Shown here: positions 51,629 through 62,912 of the stretch, one piece after another
Layout: each line of letters opens with the position of its first letter
Position numbering within the stretch: the stretch's first letter is position 1
Source of the DNA: Cyclina sinensis
Lineage: Eukaryota; Mollusca; Bivalvia; Venerida; Veneridae
DNA: 64,000 nt
NCBI GenBank assembly: GCA_012932295.1
Contig: JAAONU010000009.1
Span: forward strand, 2,120,197 to 2,184,196
Reading direction: 5' to 3'
Made by a program: the position numbers and the translations under genes
The notes under the pieces: model-generated
Database searches by the model: none
What the model saw: only the letters and a program-made list of their open reading frames with translations
What the model was told of the DNA's origin: nothing

Positions 51629-51859
51629 CGTCTTTCTTGTAAAAGAGTAGTTCCGTTTTCAGTTCAGTTTTGTTTTCAAGGGCAGTTTCTATTTTTCCTT
51701 TCTCATCAACATGTGTTTCATCCCCAAAAAGGAACTTGCAGGCACAGCTTCGACCCATGACCTGTGAGCGTGGATAACCAGTCAACTCACAGAACCCGTC
51801 AGAACAATAAACAATAGGACAACCAGGGGCCTGAGCGTTTCCAAGGACAAAGTTGCTAT
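51629..51859 (-). CDS. ELK-type KCNH K+ channel, PAS-domain exon (first half of eag/PAS domain)
   Basis: Internal exon of a voltage-gated potassium channel of the KCNH family. It encodes the N-terminal half of the cytoplasmic PAS (eag) domain, which in this family contacts the C-linker/CNBHD and tunes gating. Visible motifs are FVLGNAQ, then [14 protein letters not shown], then the cysteine-rich [13 protein letters not shown] and finally ELLFYKKD. The [11 protein letters not shown] and CAC.FLFG pattern fits ELK (KCNH8/4/3) better than EAG (VYSNDGFCKLSG) or ERG (CTCDFLHG), comparing with family sequences as I remember them. On the minus strand the acceptor is tttcag before ATAGCAAC and the donor is GACG|gtaagt. 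The exon is 231 bp, entering with two bases of a codon and leaving with one, so it is phase-symmetric; I recall the equivalent vertebrate KCNH PAS exon being the same length. The upstream initiation exon is not visible. The next coding exon I can see is 38.5 kb away. Confidence 0.93.
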
Positions 51860-51957
51860 CTGAAATGAAAGGAAATAACATTTTATCAGATGAAGAAGAA
51901 AGTCTACAAAGAGAAATTTGTATGGTGATATACTTTGTTTTATGTTTTTGACGGTAA

Positions 51958-51991
51958 CTGACAAACAAACAAACCAACAAACAAACAAACG
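51958..51991. repeat. (ACAA)n microsatellite
   Basis: An interrupted run of acaaacaaacaaaccaacaa type, about 100 bp upstream of the PAS-exon acceptor on the minus strand. Confidence 0.85.
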
Positions 51992-53689
51992 AAACAGTTC
52001 AACCACATAAACTGTTTCAAATAAAAATGTTTCAGACAAACTTTAACATGGTCGTACACGCAATTATTAACGTTGTTATTTTAGGTGACATATAGGTCCA
52101 TTGGGCCGGTTGCTTTTATTATTTAACTTTTTGTTAAACATGTTTGTATTTTGATGTATGCACATGCCACTGTAATAGATTACTACTTAGTTACTTACTT
52201 ACTATGATTTATACTTTCAAGCAGCTTACTTCGGCTCAAGTATATATAAGTTCTATTTAGTGTTTATATGAAGCATTGTCTCTTCTTGGCATGCAAAATG
52301 ATTATTTGCACTCCGTTTAACTTCAGTGTATGCTAAACCTAGCTGAACAGAACTAAAACGTACTGAACTTTTTTTTGCCATTCACAGTTTCCCTAAAAAA
52401 GTTATTTTTGTTTTGAATCAGTTATTTATTAGTGATGAATATTTACTTATTTTGTGCACAGTTTTATTGTTACTCTATATCGTCTGCGAAGATATTTTGT
52501 TTTTATATAAATTCGCATCTACTACCCACGGATCTTATGAAACCTGAACAATTTTCTGGTAATAATTTGCTTACTGTGCATAATTCTGTTTATGAGACTA
52601 TGTACGTTTTTCGTTTGACATTTATCGAATTTCATGACATGTATCGAATCTCACAGACGGGAAATTAATGAATGGAAGTCTGGCATTTCGTAGGATGTTT
52701 ATAACAGATTTCTTTCTGTTGGTAACTTGAGTACATGTTTGTTGATTTTTTCAAAGCGCTTGCTGATAATTGATAAAAATGTCTTTATTTCTTACTGTAA
52801 AGTTATTTTTTAATTTTTTGTCCAGTTTTTTTGCAGACCCATGTGGCATACAATATAAATAAGAACTGAGTTACACAAATGTCAAACGTATATTTATAGG
52901 AATTGACAAAAGAAGATATTCCGGTTCATCAATACAATACAATGATCTTAAAAGTGTATGAACATGCATACCTCGATTAAGAAAAGAAAAATCTTCGAGA
53001 TCATGTATGTAAAACATTTAGAACTTTGCAATTTTATTCCAAGATAACTATCTATCTTATATAAAGTGATTGCTTATAGTTTAACATAAAGCTTACCACT
53101 GATTTAATATGACATTTTTTTTCTTTTGTGTTATGTAATGTTGAAAACAGGAGCATCGCAGAAACAAATATAAAACACAATAAATATATAATAATTTGAT
53201 GAAACAAGTATTAGCATTTCCAAAAATGCTTGAAATCGCAGTTCAGCCATGTATTTCGTCTTATCCATAGATGAATGTATTTCATGTTCTTCATTCATTA
53301 ATTTGATAATCTTACAACATGCTTTGCACTGAAAAGCGAAGTTATATTTGATAATTTTCACACAGAAATTATAAAGTAGATGAAATATACATTGTAATTT
53401 TTATTGTAGCTGGACCATTTTTGAAAGCGGACGATTTGGCTTCTTAATGAAAAAACATCCCAATATCTTTATACATCATGTTAAAATTTGCAGCATTTAA
53501 ACCTTGTAAATATTGCTTTGTTGAAAACCAGTCTATGCATAATTAATTGACTATTTGCGTAGTTTTTTAACTTTATTTATTACTAAAAAATGTATACTTA
53601 ACAAAAGCTAGATACAGTTCTTCAATACCATAAGACTATTATATGTACAATTTAAACAGAATAAATTTTAGGTAAAAAATACGATATTG

Positions 53690-54250
53690 CCCTGACCCTC
53701 ATCAAGCAAATATAAAACACGGAAAAATCCTTATCAAACTCCTCGCACCGGTTAAGCCACGCTTTGCTACTTTTACTGTACTAATCAGGGGAAGTAACCC
53801 CTGCGGGGAGTTTGTATCCTGATTAGAATCGCCCGGAAGCAAGCATTTATTTTTTTCTTTAAGTGCAAGTTTTGGAAAAAAAACAAACAAACCATACTCT
53901 TATTTAGACTACATTCTCTAATAAAAAATGACATGTAGCAAAAAAAAATTGCGATTATCCTGTATTTATCCTACAAGAGCCTGAAGAATGGTACTGAGAT
54001 CGTACATTGATGATGGTATTTTTCAGTTGTAAGAATAAGTAACCCGAGAAACATGGCGGTTGGGCGAGTCCATTTACGCAGCCCTTGCAGAAGAATTTTG
54101 ACGTCCATTTTGTTATCATGTGATATGAAATGCTTTGCTTTGATTGGCTAAGGGCAGGCGGTGTACAGGCAAAACTGTTCAAATCTTGTTAATTGTATAT
54201 ATCGCCGTCCAGGAACGGCGATAATAACCTGCCAGTTTGATAAAATATGT
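53690..54250. repeat. GC-richer repeat region with two perfect hairpins
   Basis: CAGGGG-AAGTAA-CCCCTG (53786-53803) and ATCGCCGT-CCAGGA-ACGGCGAT (about 54201-54222) are perfect short hairpins in DNA of higher GC than its surroundings (gcaccggttaagccacgctt, catggcggttgggcgagtcc). Probably a transposon relic; open frames across it are not recognisable. Confidence 0.5.
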
Positions 54251-54394
54251 ACTAACGTTTTTCAAAATGTATTTTAAATCAGTTTTAAAACAGAAAGTGA
54301 TACATGTTAATTTTTACACCAGGGTGGTCATGGACTGATTTTTTTCTGTCTTTTAATCCTGAACAGGGTTGATAATTTATAATTTATAATACAG

Positions 54395-54809
54395 TGTAGC
54401 AATTCCACGTGACCGTGACGTCACTAAAGTCATCAAAAATAAGACAAAACTGACAATATTGGCTCCGCTTGAAAACAGAAAATTACCCATAAGTATTTCA
54501 TTTCTTCATTGATTTCTATGGTACATGTGTCAGTCTAAGGAAAAAATATAAGCTTTCCAAGGAATATAGGATCTCCATCAGCAGCTGAGCCGTTTTTTCA
54601 AGCACTACATGAAACTTTTGAACGTGTTTGTATGCGAGGTTTCACGTAGTGCTTGAAAAAACTCCTTAGACTGACACATGTCCCATAGAAATCGATGAAG
54701 AACTGAAATACTTATGGGTAATTTTCAATTTTTAAGCGGAGCCAATTTTGACAGTTTTGTCTTAGTTTTGATGCCTTTAATGACGTCACTGTCACGTGGT
54801 ATTGCTACA
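54395..54809. mobile_element. 415-bp foldback MITE with long terminal inverted repeats
   Basis: The left end tgtagcaattccacgtgacc and the complement of the right end (tgtagcaataccacgtgaca) match, and the similarity runs inward for about 200 bp per arm (including caagcactacatgaaac / gtttcacgtagtgcttg near the centre). Only about 30 bp in the middle are unpaired. There is no coding capacity. Both arms carry a cacgtgac and tgacgtca motif, that is an E-box and a CRE-like site. Confidence 0.9.
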
Positions 54810-56659
54810 ATGAACAGCGTTGTGGTCAGTCCGCCTGACTGTCGTTTTAACAAATATTATATCTGAAAATGATGAATTATAAATGGAATCGGAATTATTG
54901 ACAGTAGATTATGTACATATGAAAGATAAATGTTTAAATGTCTCATTCTACTTTAAACAATTTATAATAAGAACATCTCAGAAATTAACAAAAGTCACCA
55001 TCCATATAACTGTTGAGAAATTTCAACATTTTCAATAATTAGTTTGCTTATTTTTTACAAACATTGAAGACATTTTTGATTTATCGAAACCTTCTAGACA
55101 AAATGTTGGTATCTTTGGCAACTATTAAACACACTTCAACAAGTTTTATAACTTTAGTTTTATAATTTTCTGCTTGAACAGATCTGGTTGTTACTAAAGT
55201 CATGTTTCAGTCTTTATGTTTGCTATACGGAATTATATTTCTAAGCATTTACAATATGTAACTTTAGCATTTTGCACAACCAGAAACACAGTTCAACAGC
55301 TAAAATATTAACCGATAGTTTCATTGTATTCCATGTACCACTTCATTAAATGCCAGTATAAATAATCACTACGATATCAGATGTGCAAAATAATGGTCTC
55401 AGGACTACTATACGCGCCCATTACATAGCTCCACAATGATTTAAATGTTCAGATGCTGTCTGTGCGTGTGCATATATTTCTTTATCTATTTGCTCTATTG
55501 ATTAACCACCTATTTGCACGTAGTAAAACCATAAAGTTGGTTAGAGTTTTATAAATTTATCAACCAATTAACTACGTTGATAATATCCGCATCTTCTACG
55601 CTACAATACATCATGGTTTTAAACCCTTCAGCAGACGATCACAAATTGAAACAAGAACCAATCACTTAAGGAACGTTCATGATCATAACTGATTGATTTA
55701 TTAATGATTGCTACTCATGGGAAACTATTAAAATATTAAATTTCTTGCAACACAGAAGTAACCTGATATTTTGAAATAAATAAAAATTGACTTATACTTG
55801 AATTATACAAAAGTGTGATGCATTTAACAAGAATACACTGTTTCATCTGAAAATGGCAGCATAACAGAACAATCCAAAAATGGTGCAAATGCTTACAATT
55901 TATTTAACTAAGGTCTTTTTTTTCAAAAATAAATTTTCAAAAAATATAACATCTGCATTCTGACCTCATTTCATTTTGTTCTGCTCTATCGTCTTAAAAA
56001 TGATGTGCAGACACAATCACTAAAAGAGAAAGAGATAAACGAATTTTTTTCTGATGCTAAATGGAATCTACATTCTGCATATAAATACATTAATCTACAT
56101 ATTTAACACACTTTTGAATGTACGACAATTATCACATTTTCATAATGTTGTTGAAACTAAAATGAAAGAATAATAAATATGACCTTAGTTTGCTAAACAG
56201 CCAATCCATTAGAGAACCCGTTTTTGTGCAAGGCAAAATTATTCTTTAATCGATGAAAGCTAAAAATAAAAGTGTCAAGGGTAAGAATGAAGGCTGAAGG
56301 CCAATATAGTGAGCAGTTATATTTTTTATTCTTTTCAGAATAAAGTCTGTTCATTAACTGAAAGTCCATACTCTGAATGGTCATTAAAATGCGTCACCTT
56401 AATGTTAAATATTCATTCACATGACAAACTGAAACAAATAAGTCCCCCAGTGATATAATGGAAATATTTCATGAACTGTTACATAAGGGTTTTACTCGAT
56501 CAGTATCGGAAAGGTTAAAAGCTGTGCAAAGTTGTGAATAACAAAGGACATCAGTCTAATGATGGTTGCATGGACCATTAAAGCAATAATTGTTTGAGGC
56601 TTGACGTAGGCGGCGAGTTAACTCGGAAGCTTCCTCGAAATGCATAATTAAACAGAAGC

Positions 56660-56940
56660 AACAGCAACATTGTGCGTACAGATAACGCAATATCAATCGC
56701 TACGTTACCACAAATTAGCCCGATTATTTATTAACGCTGCAAAAAAAATTAATAAAACGTCACGTTATCGTGGAAAACACAAGAATTCCACGCATCTTTT
56801 GCAAAAAATGCGTTGGCATAAACGAAAACGTTTGAAACTATTTCCCAATGCAATAATTAGTCTTTTTGAAACGTGTGACATAAGATATTATTCTATTTTT
56901 TGCAAATTGCCGAAGAGTTCCTACGCAAAATAGCAGGATG
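56660..56940 (+). other. CpG-richer segment with an unassigned 87-codon open frame
   Basis: CG dinucleotides (tcgctacgtta, cgtcacgttatcgtgg, gcgttggc, aacgaaaacg) are much denser here than in neighbouring AT-rich DNA. The open frame (56670-56933) is Lys/Arg-rich (for example RWHKRKRLKLF) and matches nothing I know. It may be coding relic, repeat, or unmethylated intergenic DNA; I do not call it a gene. Confidence 0.25.
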
Positions 56941-57408
56941 TTCTACGAAATGTGCATTTCGAATGCTAGATGCACAGGAACTTTTTGAACTTTTCCAGGC
57001 GCTTTAGATAAAAAGCTGTTTCATATTAATTCTGACCCAAGATTAAAAGATTATGTCACCTGGAATATCCGCAAGCTAGCTATTTTCATAAAAAAGGTCT
57101 GTTGTTGTCATTCACCACATGTACAGAAGACACTATATCACTATATATTCATCTTGTAAAATTTTTACCAGTTTTATCAAGACTGTGCAAGTATTCTAAA
57201 ATAAAACAATGAATTTCACTGAAATTTCATCCGGAGGAAATTCACTAAAAAAATATTTTTTAGTTTTTTACTTTTATCTTAAATGAAAATCATATAAGGC
57301 TTTCGTGCAATATAGCATTCCCGAATAAAATATGTTTTGATGTATTCTTATAATAATGAAACTTGAGGGATAAAGCTGAACACATTCTGTACTTATCCAG
57401 TCTCAATG

Positions 57409-57419
57409 AAAAAAAAAAA

Positions 57420-57452
<33 letters not shown>
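57409..57452. repeat. Poly(A) tract
   Basis: About 40 A residues interrupted by a single C. Possibly the tail of a retrotransposed element, though no body is recognisable upstream. Confidence 0.9.
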
Positions 57453-57453
<1 letters not shown>

Positions 57454-57994
57454 GTTAAAGAATGATATCCATAGTAACATTCTGAGAAATAAAATCTTCA
57501 ACTTATACAGACACTCGTGTAAAAAATGTACATTAACAACAAACAGACAACAAACAAGGAACTTAATCACATAAATTCTATCATTGACAAAATACAATAT
57601 TCTTATCAGACATCATTGACTAGAATCATAGGAAAAAACCGTCGAAATATGCTTATTATAAAGACCTTATATCAAAGACGTTAATTGTCTGAACTGACCC
57701 AGATCTTGTCAGTTACAAATTACTGCGTTTAAAGTAAAAGGTACATGCTGAGAAGATTATGGCGTCTCTCTGAAAGAGATACGAAAATTACAGAAACTGA
57801 CTTTGAAAAGAGATACATTTATACTAAGTATTTCGTCAATAACAAGTTACAATCACAGGAAATCACAGAAACTGGCAGAAATGGAAGAAACATTAAATTA
57901 ATTTTATTTATGTTATATTTTTATATTTTCCTACAATGGAGAAAAAAGACACACATATATACGAAAACATTTATTTCTAAACTTTATTAAATTC

Positions 57995-58427
57995 TTAAAG
58001 GGGCTGTGCTCCAGATGACAAAAAAAGAAAGTTTTCTTGTATTATAAATTTCTTATAATATTTATGACTAATGCTTAAAAAATAACTTACTGACAAAAAA
58101 TAAGTCAAATAATTACATTATAAATTGATTTTTTTCCCTTTCAAACTGCTATACCGTAACGCGACGGTATATCGTATAAGATTTAAAGTAAATATCTGTA
58201 ATATAACATGCGGCGATGGTGGTGACAGTAAAAGCGTTGGAAATATTTTGTTAACATGAGGGTCCAGAGTTCAAATCAGGCTGGAGCGAAAATATTTTTT
58301 TTATTCTATTTTGACTTTTATAATCAGTTTTGAAGTAAAATATTATGTTGTTATAATCTCACAGTATCTAAATATATAACTTATGGAAATTTTTTTTTAT
58401 GTCAAATCTGGAGTACAGCCTCTTTAA
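57995..58427 (+). mobile_element. TTAA-bounded MITE with internal tRNA-like core, copy 2
   Basis: The left end TTAA then AGGGGCTGTGCTCCAGATGA and the right end (complement) TTAA then AGAGGCTGTACTCCAGATTT form terminal inverted repeats of about 24 bp. It is 433 bp, with the tRNA-like block 213 bp from the left end. The same design as 15682-16125 in the opposite orientation, with diverged termini (TTAAAG.G.CTG... in both). No transposase. Confidence 0.82.
58207..58290 (+). ncRNA. tRNA-derived Pol III promoter block inside the MITE, copy 2
   Basis: The A-box-like GCGGCGATGGTGG and, about 50 bp later, the B-box-like GAGTTCAAATCAG match copy 1 in position and spacing. Both boxes are more degraded here than in copy 1, so activity is doubtful. 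Confidence 0.5.
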
Positions 58428-58477
58428 AGATACAGCCTGAGACGGTACATTGCTGTGTAAATATGAGGACGGAAAAT

Positions 58478-58478
<1 letters not shown>

Positions 58479-58512
<34 letters not shown>
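58479..58512. repeat. Poly(T) tract
   Basis: An uninterrupted run of more than 30 T, 50 bp beyond the MITE end. Confidence 0.92.
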
Positions 58513-58513
<1 letters not shown>

Positions 58514-59164
58514 TATTTCGAAACACAAATTTATACTACAATCAAAGATGACTTGGTAAAAAAAATCAACATTATTATAGAAGGTTTTGCCCTCACAATT
58601 CAAATGTATTATCATTTCTTGAAGATAATGGGCTCAGAAAAAAAACTGAACTCAGATCAGCTGTTTCCTTACATATAAAAGAGATATCTCGAGTCTGAGT
58701 TATGTAGCTTTTAGTCAGAACAAACTCAAGAATATATTAATGGAAACACGACATTCAGGTCATAAAATGTCCGCCATTTGTGACTTGTTCCGAATTGAAT
58801 GTTGTCTTAATCTGTTAATGTCAGTAATGTAATCAGATCTTTTGTAATCGGCAGATAATACCAAAGAAGTGACTTTCATTTAAGAAAACGTGAAGGTTAA
58901 AGTTTGAATGTTTTTATAAACCTATAGTGTATGCGAGAAGCGAAAAAAAGCCTTATTTCATGAAAGACTTTTTATTGCTATTTTCTAAAGAATGAATACA
59001 GCTATCAGAGAAAAGATGCTAGTGCTTTGTATAATTACCACGTCATTTAATCTTGACCTTATGCAAATATTTGTTTCCAATGCCTAAAAATAAGTTGTCA
59101 GTTTTATGCTGCAAATGCGGTTCTAAATATGAAATTAAACACAACCCAGCTTGTTTGAACAGTT

Positions 59165-59216
59165 TATAAGTAAGAAAGTAAGTAAGTGAGTGAGTGATTG
59201 AGTAAGCAAGCATGCA
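59165..59216. repeat. Imperfect (AAGT/GAGT)n microsatellite
   Basis: The sequence gtaagaaagtaagtaagtga then gtgagtgattgagtaagcaa, an imperfect tetranucleotide run. Confidence 0.85.
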
Positions 59217-61352
59217 AGTAAATGTTTACTAACGTGACTCGTGTACATCGTATATATATATATTTATGAAATTTATTGAAATGATCACAACCGGCCCGTC
59301 GGGTATATAAGTCAACTAATCATAGTTTGTTATTTATATCACAAATATTTTTTTTATATACATGCACATTTAAAATTATTTACAAATGATCACATAGAAG
59401 GTATATTGACATATCAGGCAGAAAAAATTTAACCATGCTTGAAATAATTTACTTTAAACTAAATAGAACATGTTCACAATCAACAGTGTACAAGTGATAT
59501 GTTCCCGTATTACGAATTGATTTATCAATATATTGTATATGGAAGATCCCATTTAAACGATTTGTAAATGTTATTGATTTGTTTCTTTAAATGATATTTG
59601 TATTGTGCTGTCTTAATATAATATATTCCCATGTGTAAGAATAATAAATTTATCATGAGCAGTAGTTGCGATAACTGATGGAGTGCTGTATTCCATTGTG
59701 TTCCCACTAAAGGATATTAAAACCATGTTATCTTGTAACCTAGAATAGAAAGACATTATCAACCTAGTTAATCCACTGATGCGGAAGACAAGTTGATAAA
59801 TAATAAAAATTCAGTCAGTTTTATTACTTTAGCGCGTTTGAGTATAATAATTGGCTAATCAATAGATCAAAAATGTAAAAATATGTATATTAAGAAACTC
59901 ATAGTGCATTAATGCAACCTAAAAATTTGATTACTTAGCTTTACTACCCATGTTTTCCGCTTATTTATAGGTTGCACTGCTCTTAGATAGTTATTTTGAA
60001 TGTCCTTTTTGATTCATTCTTACATCTAGTCTCGTCGACGACCCTCAGGAGAGTGAGTGTCGAATTCTTATAAAATATGTATTAGCTAATTACAGCTTTG
60101 AAGGTGCTTTCTGTTTACTGAGCGTAATTTCTACTTTTAATTTTATCATCTACGAAGAAAGAGTTATCAGAAAATTCTGTCCATGGACATATCACTGTAA
60201 ATATTGTAAAATGTTTATGCAAAAATATAAATATTTTACCTTGTTATCATGAGCAGTGGTTTCATTTCAAAATATATCTAATTCTTTATTTCCAGTTCTG
60301 GTGTCCATTATGTTATAAAGGCTGTAACGTGGTTTGGTATCTAACAGAGATTTCCAGGGCATGACGTCTTTCCACTGCTTAAAACTCTTTTAATTTACAA
60401 ACATTTAAATTTTATTAACAGACACGTTTGTTTGAAATTGCACTATAATGCACATAAATTCTTCCTACCATCAAAGTTTTGTAAAATACTTGATTTATAA
60501 TTAGCCTTTAAGGTTCAGATCCATTTAAATTCTCAACATGCCACATAAAGTGGCCATCTTATTACCTGCATGTTTTGTCTTTATCAGTTTTCTTGTTGTG
60601 CTCCGAAGCTACCTTTACAAGGCTGTTAAGATAACTTCATGTTACAGATAACAGCTACGAGAATTGTGAGTTGTGACCCAAAAGCCACATCTGCAAGCAT
60701 GTTGAAATGACGTTACAGATACTAGCTTTGTTTTATCATTTGTTGTTGTCAGAAAAACAGAACGTTCCCGGCGAACAGACGGCAAGTTCAAAAGCTATGA
60801 TTTACAGGCAAGTCAACAGTTTGTCAACTTTGAGGTATATATTTTTATTCTAAATGATCTTTGATTGTAATTCATTTCTGTTTCTCGCTTTGATAACTAT
60901 GATGTTTCGTCCAGTCACTAGAATGAGCTTTTCTCTGCTAATCTGTAATTGACGGCAAATATACATTTCTCTAAATCAAGTAGCAGTGTCTGTAATCTCT
61001 GAATCTCTTTCAGGAACACCATTATCTTCTCAGCATGCGTATTTTAGCTTAAACGGTGTAATTTGTAACTGACAGAATCTGGGTCAGTTAGGATCCTCTT
61101 GTTTCTCATAGAAAAAATTCAACCCAGAGCTTTGTATCAAGTATGTCTCGTGGATTTGTCTTGAGATTTTGACATCAATATGAAAATGTCAATATTTTGT
61201 CCCACGATATTTTTACCACGGTTGTCTTGGAAATTTTAAAGGTTTTATACAAGATTGCAACCATAAATACAGGGTCTTTTACGTTGATTTAAACACAACA
61301 ATAATTCTTGTATGTGGCATAGTAGGGTTTTCATTCATGCTAGGTACGCAAC

Positions 61353-61414
61353 AAATAGAACTGGCTAGTAACAAAAAGAACTGGCTAGTAACAAAAATAA
61401 CTGGCTAGTGACAA
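61353..61414. repeat. 20-bp tandem repeat, 3 copies
   Basis: ctggctagta begins at 61361, 61381 and 61401, each followed by acaaaaa(g/t)aa. Confidence 0.9.
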
Positions 61415-62611
61415 TGTTATGCAAACTAGTCTCACGTGTCCGTCTCTTTAAATGTCAAACACTAAAACCTGGTACATATTCCCGAAGTTGTATTTTTATT
61501 TCGATTTACAATCCAGTTAGACAATCAATATACCAACAACTGAGTTTTTTTATACGATTGTATGAGACTGCACTTAGTTTCAAAATGCATCTCCAGGCTT
61601 TGATGTGATTTCATTATTGCAGACTAACTATCTTATCATTGATCTTTTACGTTGACTAAGTGTAGGATTGCAAAAGCGTGAATTTTGTAAATTGCCAGAT
61701 TTTATTGGGCAAGGTTTAATTTGCAATTTAAACACATAAATCTTTGACATTTTCAAGGTTTTAGATCAAACACAAATATAAATGCCGTTTTTGTTGTATT
61801 CACGTCTTTTTCTTTCATTATAAAAAAGTAATCTTAACAAAGAGCGATGTGTTACATAGTACCGTTCAATTCATTGATGAAATCAGGAAAATCAAAAAAG
61901 TTTGTCAACAGGAAGTTGCACCATATGTAAGACTCGTATTTGCAAAAGATATGAAAAAAGAGAAGTTGAATCTGGTATGCAAAGAATCCATTGGAACTAA
62001 TATCCCATTTGAGAATTTTACAATCAGTGCCTTTTGAATGTTGTCGGGTAAAGTCAAGGGCAGGAATATCACGGATTTGCATGACAGAATAAGTCTATAT
62101 TTTCTCTTTTGCTAAATGCATTTTCTATTTTTAATGTAATTTTCAAGTGCAGAAAAATCTACAGTTCTGTCGATCATTAAACATCGACTGTCTTATAAGG
62201 CATTGATAACTTTTTTTGGTCAGTTTCCGTTTTGCATTCCCGAAATTTACATACTTAGTGAGCAGAGTGCGTTTTCTGTTGGTTTGAAACTAGCAAAAGT
62301 GTCGCACGACTAGACCCATTGTGTCTTTAATTACAATATTCGATAAGACAACTATATAGACAACTATGTAAATTTACTTTCAAAGCGTTTTATACTTTTT
62401 AATATTTTTATTTTCTGAAACAGCTGAATATTAATGAAACCACTTGTGCACTTTTAATAGTTAAAACAATATACCGTCACATTTCTGTTGTAGTCAGGCC
62501 GACGACGAAACATTGGTCTGCATCTATCTATTTATTAAAATTTATGTTCTTTTGGTTTAATCATGATTGACTTTTGATTTTCACCGTAAAGAAAGTTAAT
62601 CGTTTTTTATA

Positions 62612-62912
62612 ATCTGACGTCCATGAAAGCTCTTTGTATACTATAAAACGAAAACAATAGTTCTACGGCTTTAATCTGACGTATACTATTAAACGAAAAC
62701 AATAGTTCTACGGCTTTAATCTGACGTATACTATAAAACGAAAACTCTACGGCTTTAATCTGACGTATACTATAAATCGAAAACAATAGTTCTACGGCTT
62801 AAATCTGACGTATTCTATAATACGAAAACAATAGTTCTACGGCTTTAATCTGACGTATACTATAAAACGAAAACAATAGTTCTACGGCATTAATTTGACG
62901 TATAATTAACAT
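62612..62912. repeat. 45-bp tandem repeat, about 6.5 copies
   Basis: The unit ctttaatctgacgtatacta then taaaacgaaaacaatagttc then tacgg (45 bp) repeats nearly perfectly. One unit lacks aatagtt-type bases. Because 45 is 15 codons the minus strand reads a repeated RQIKAVELLFSYY peptide; this is a by-product. Confidence 0.94.
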
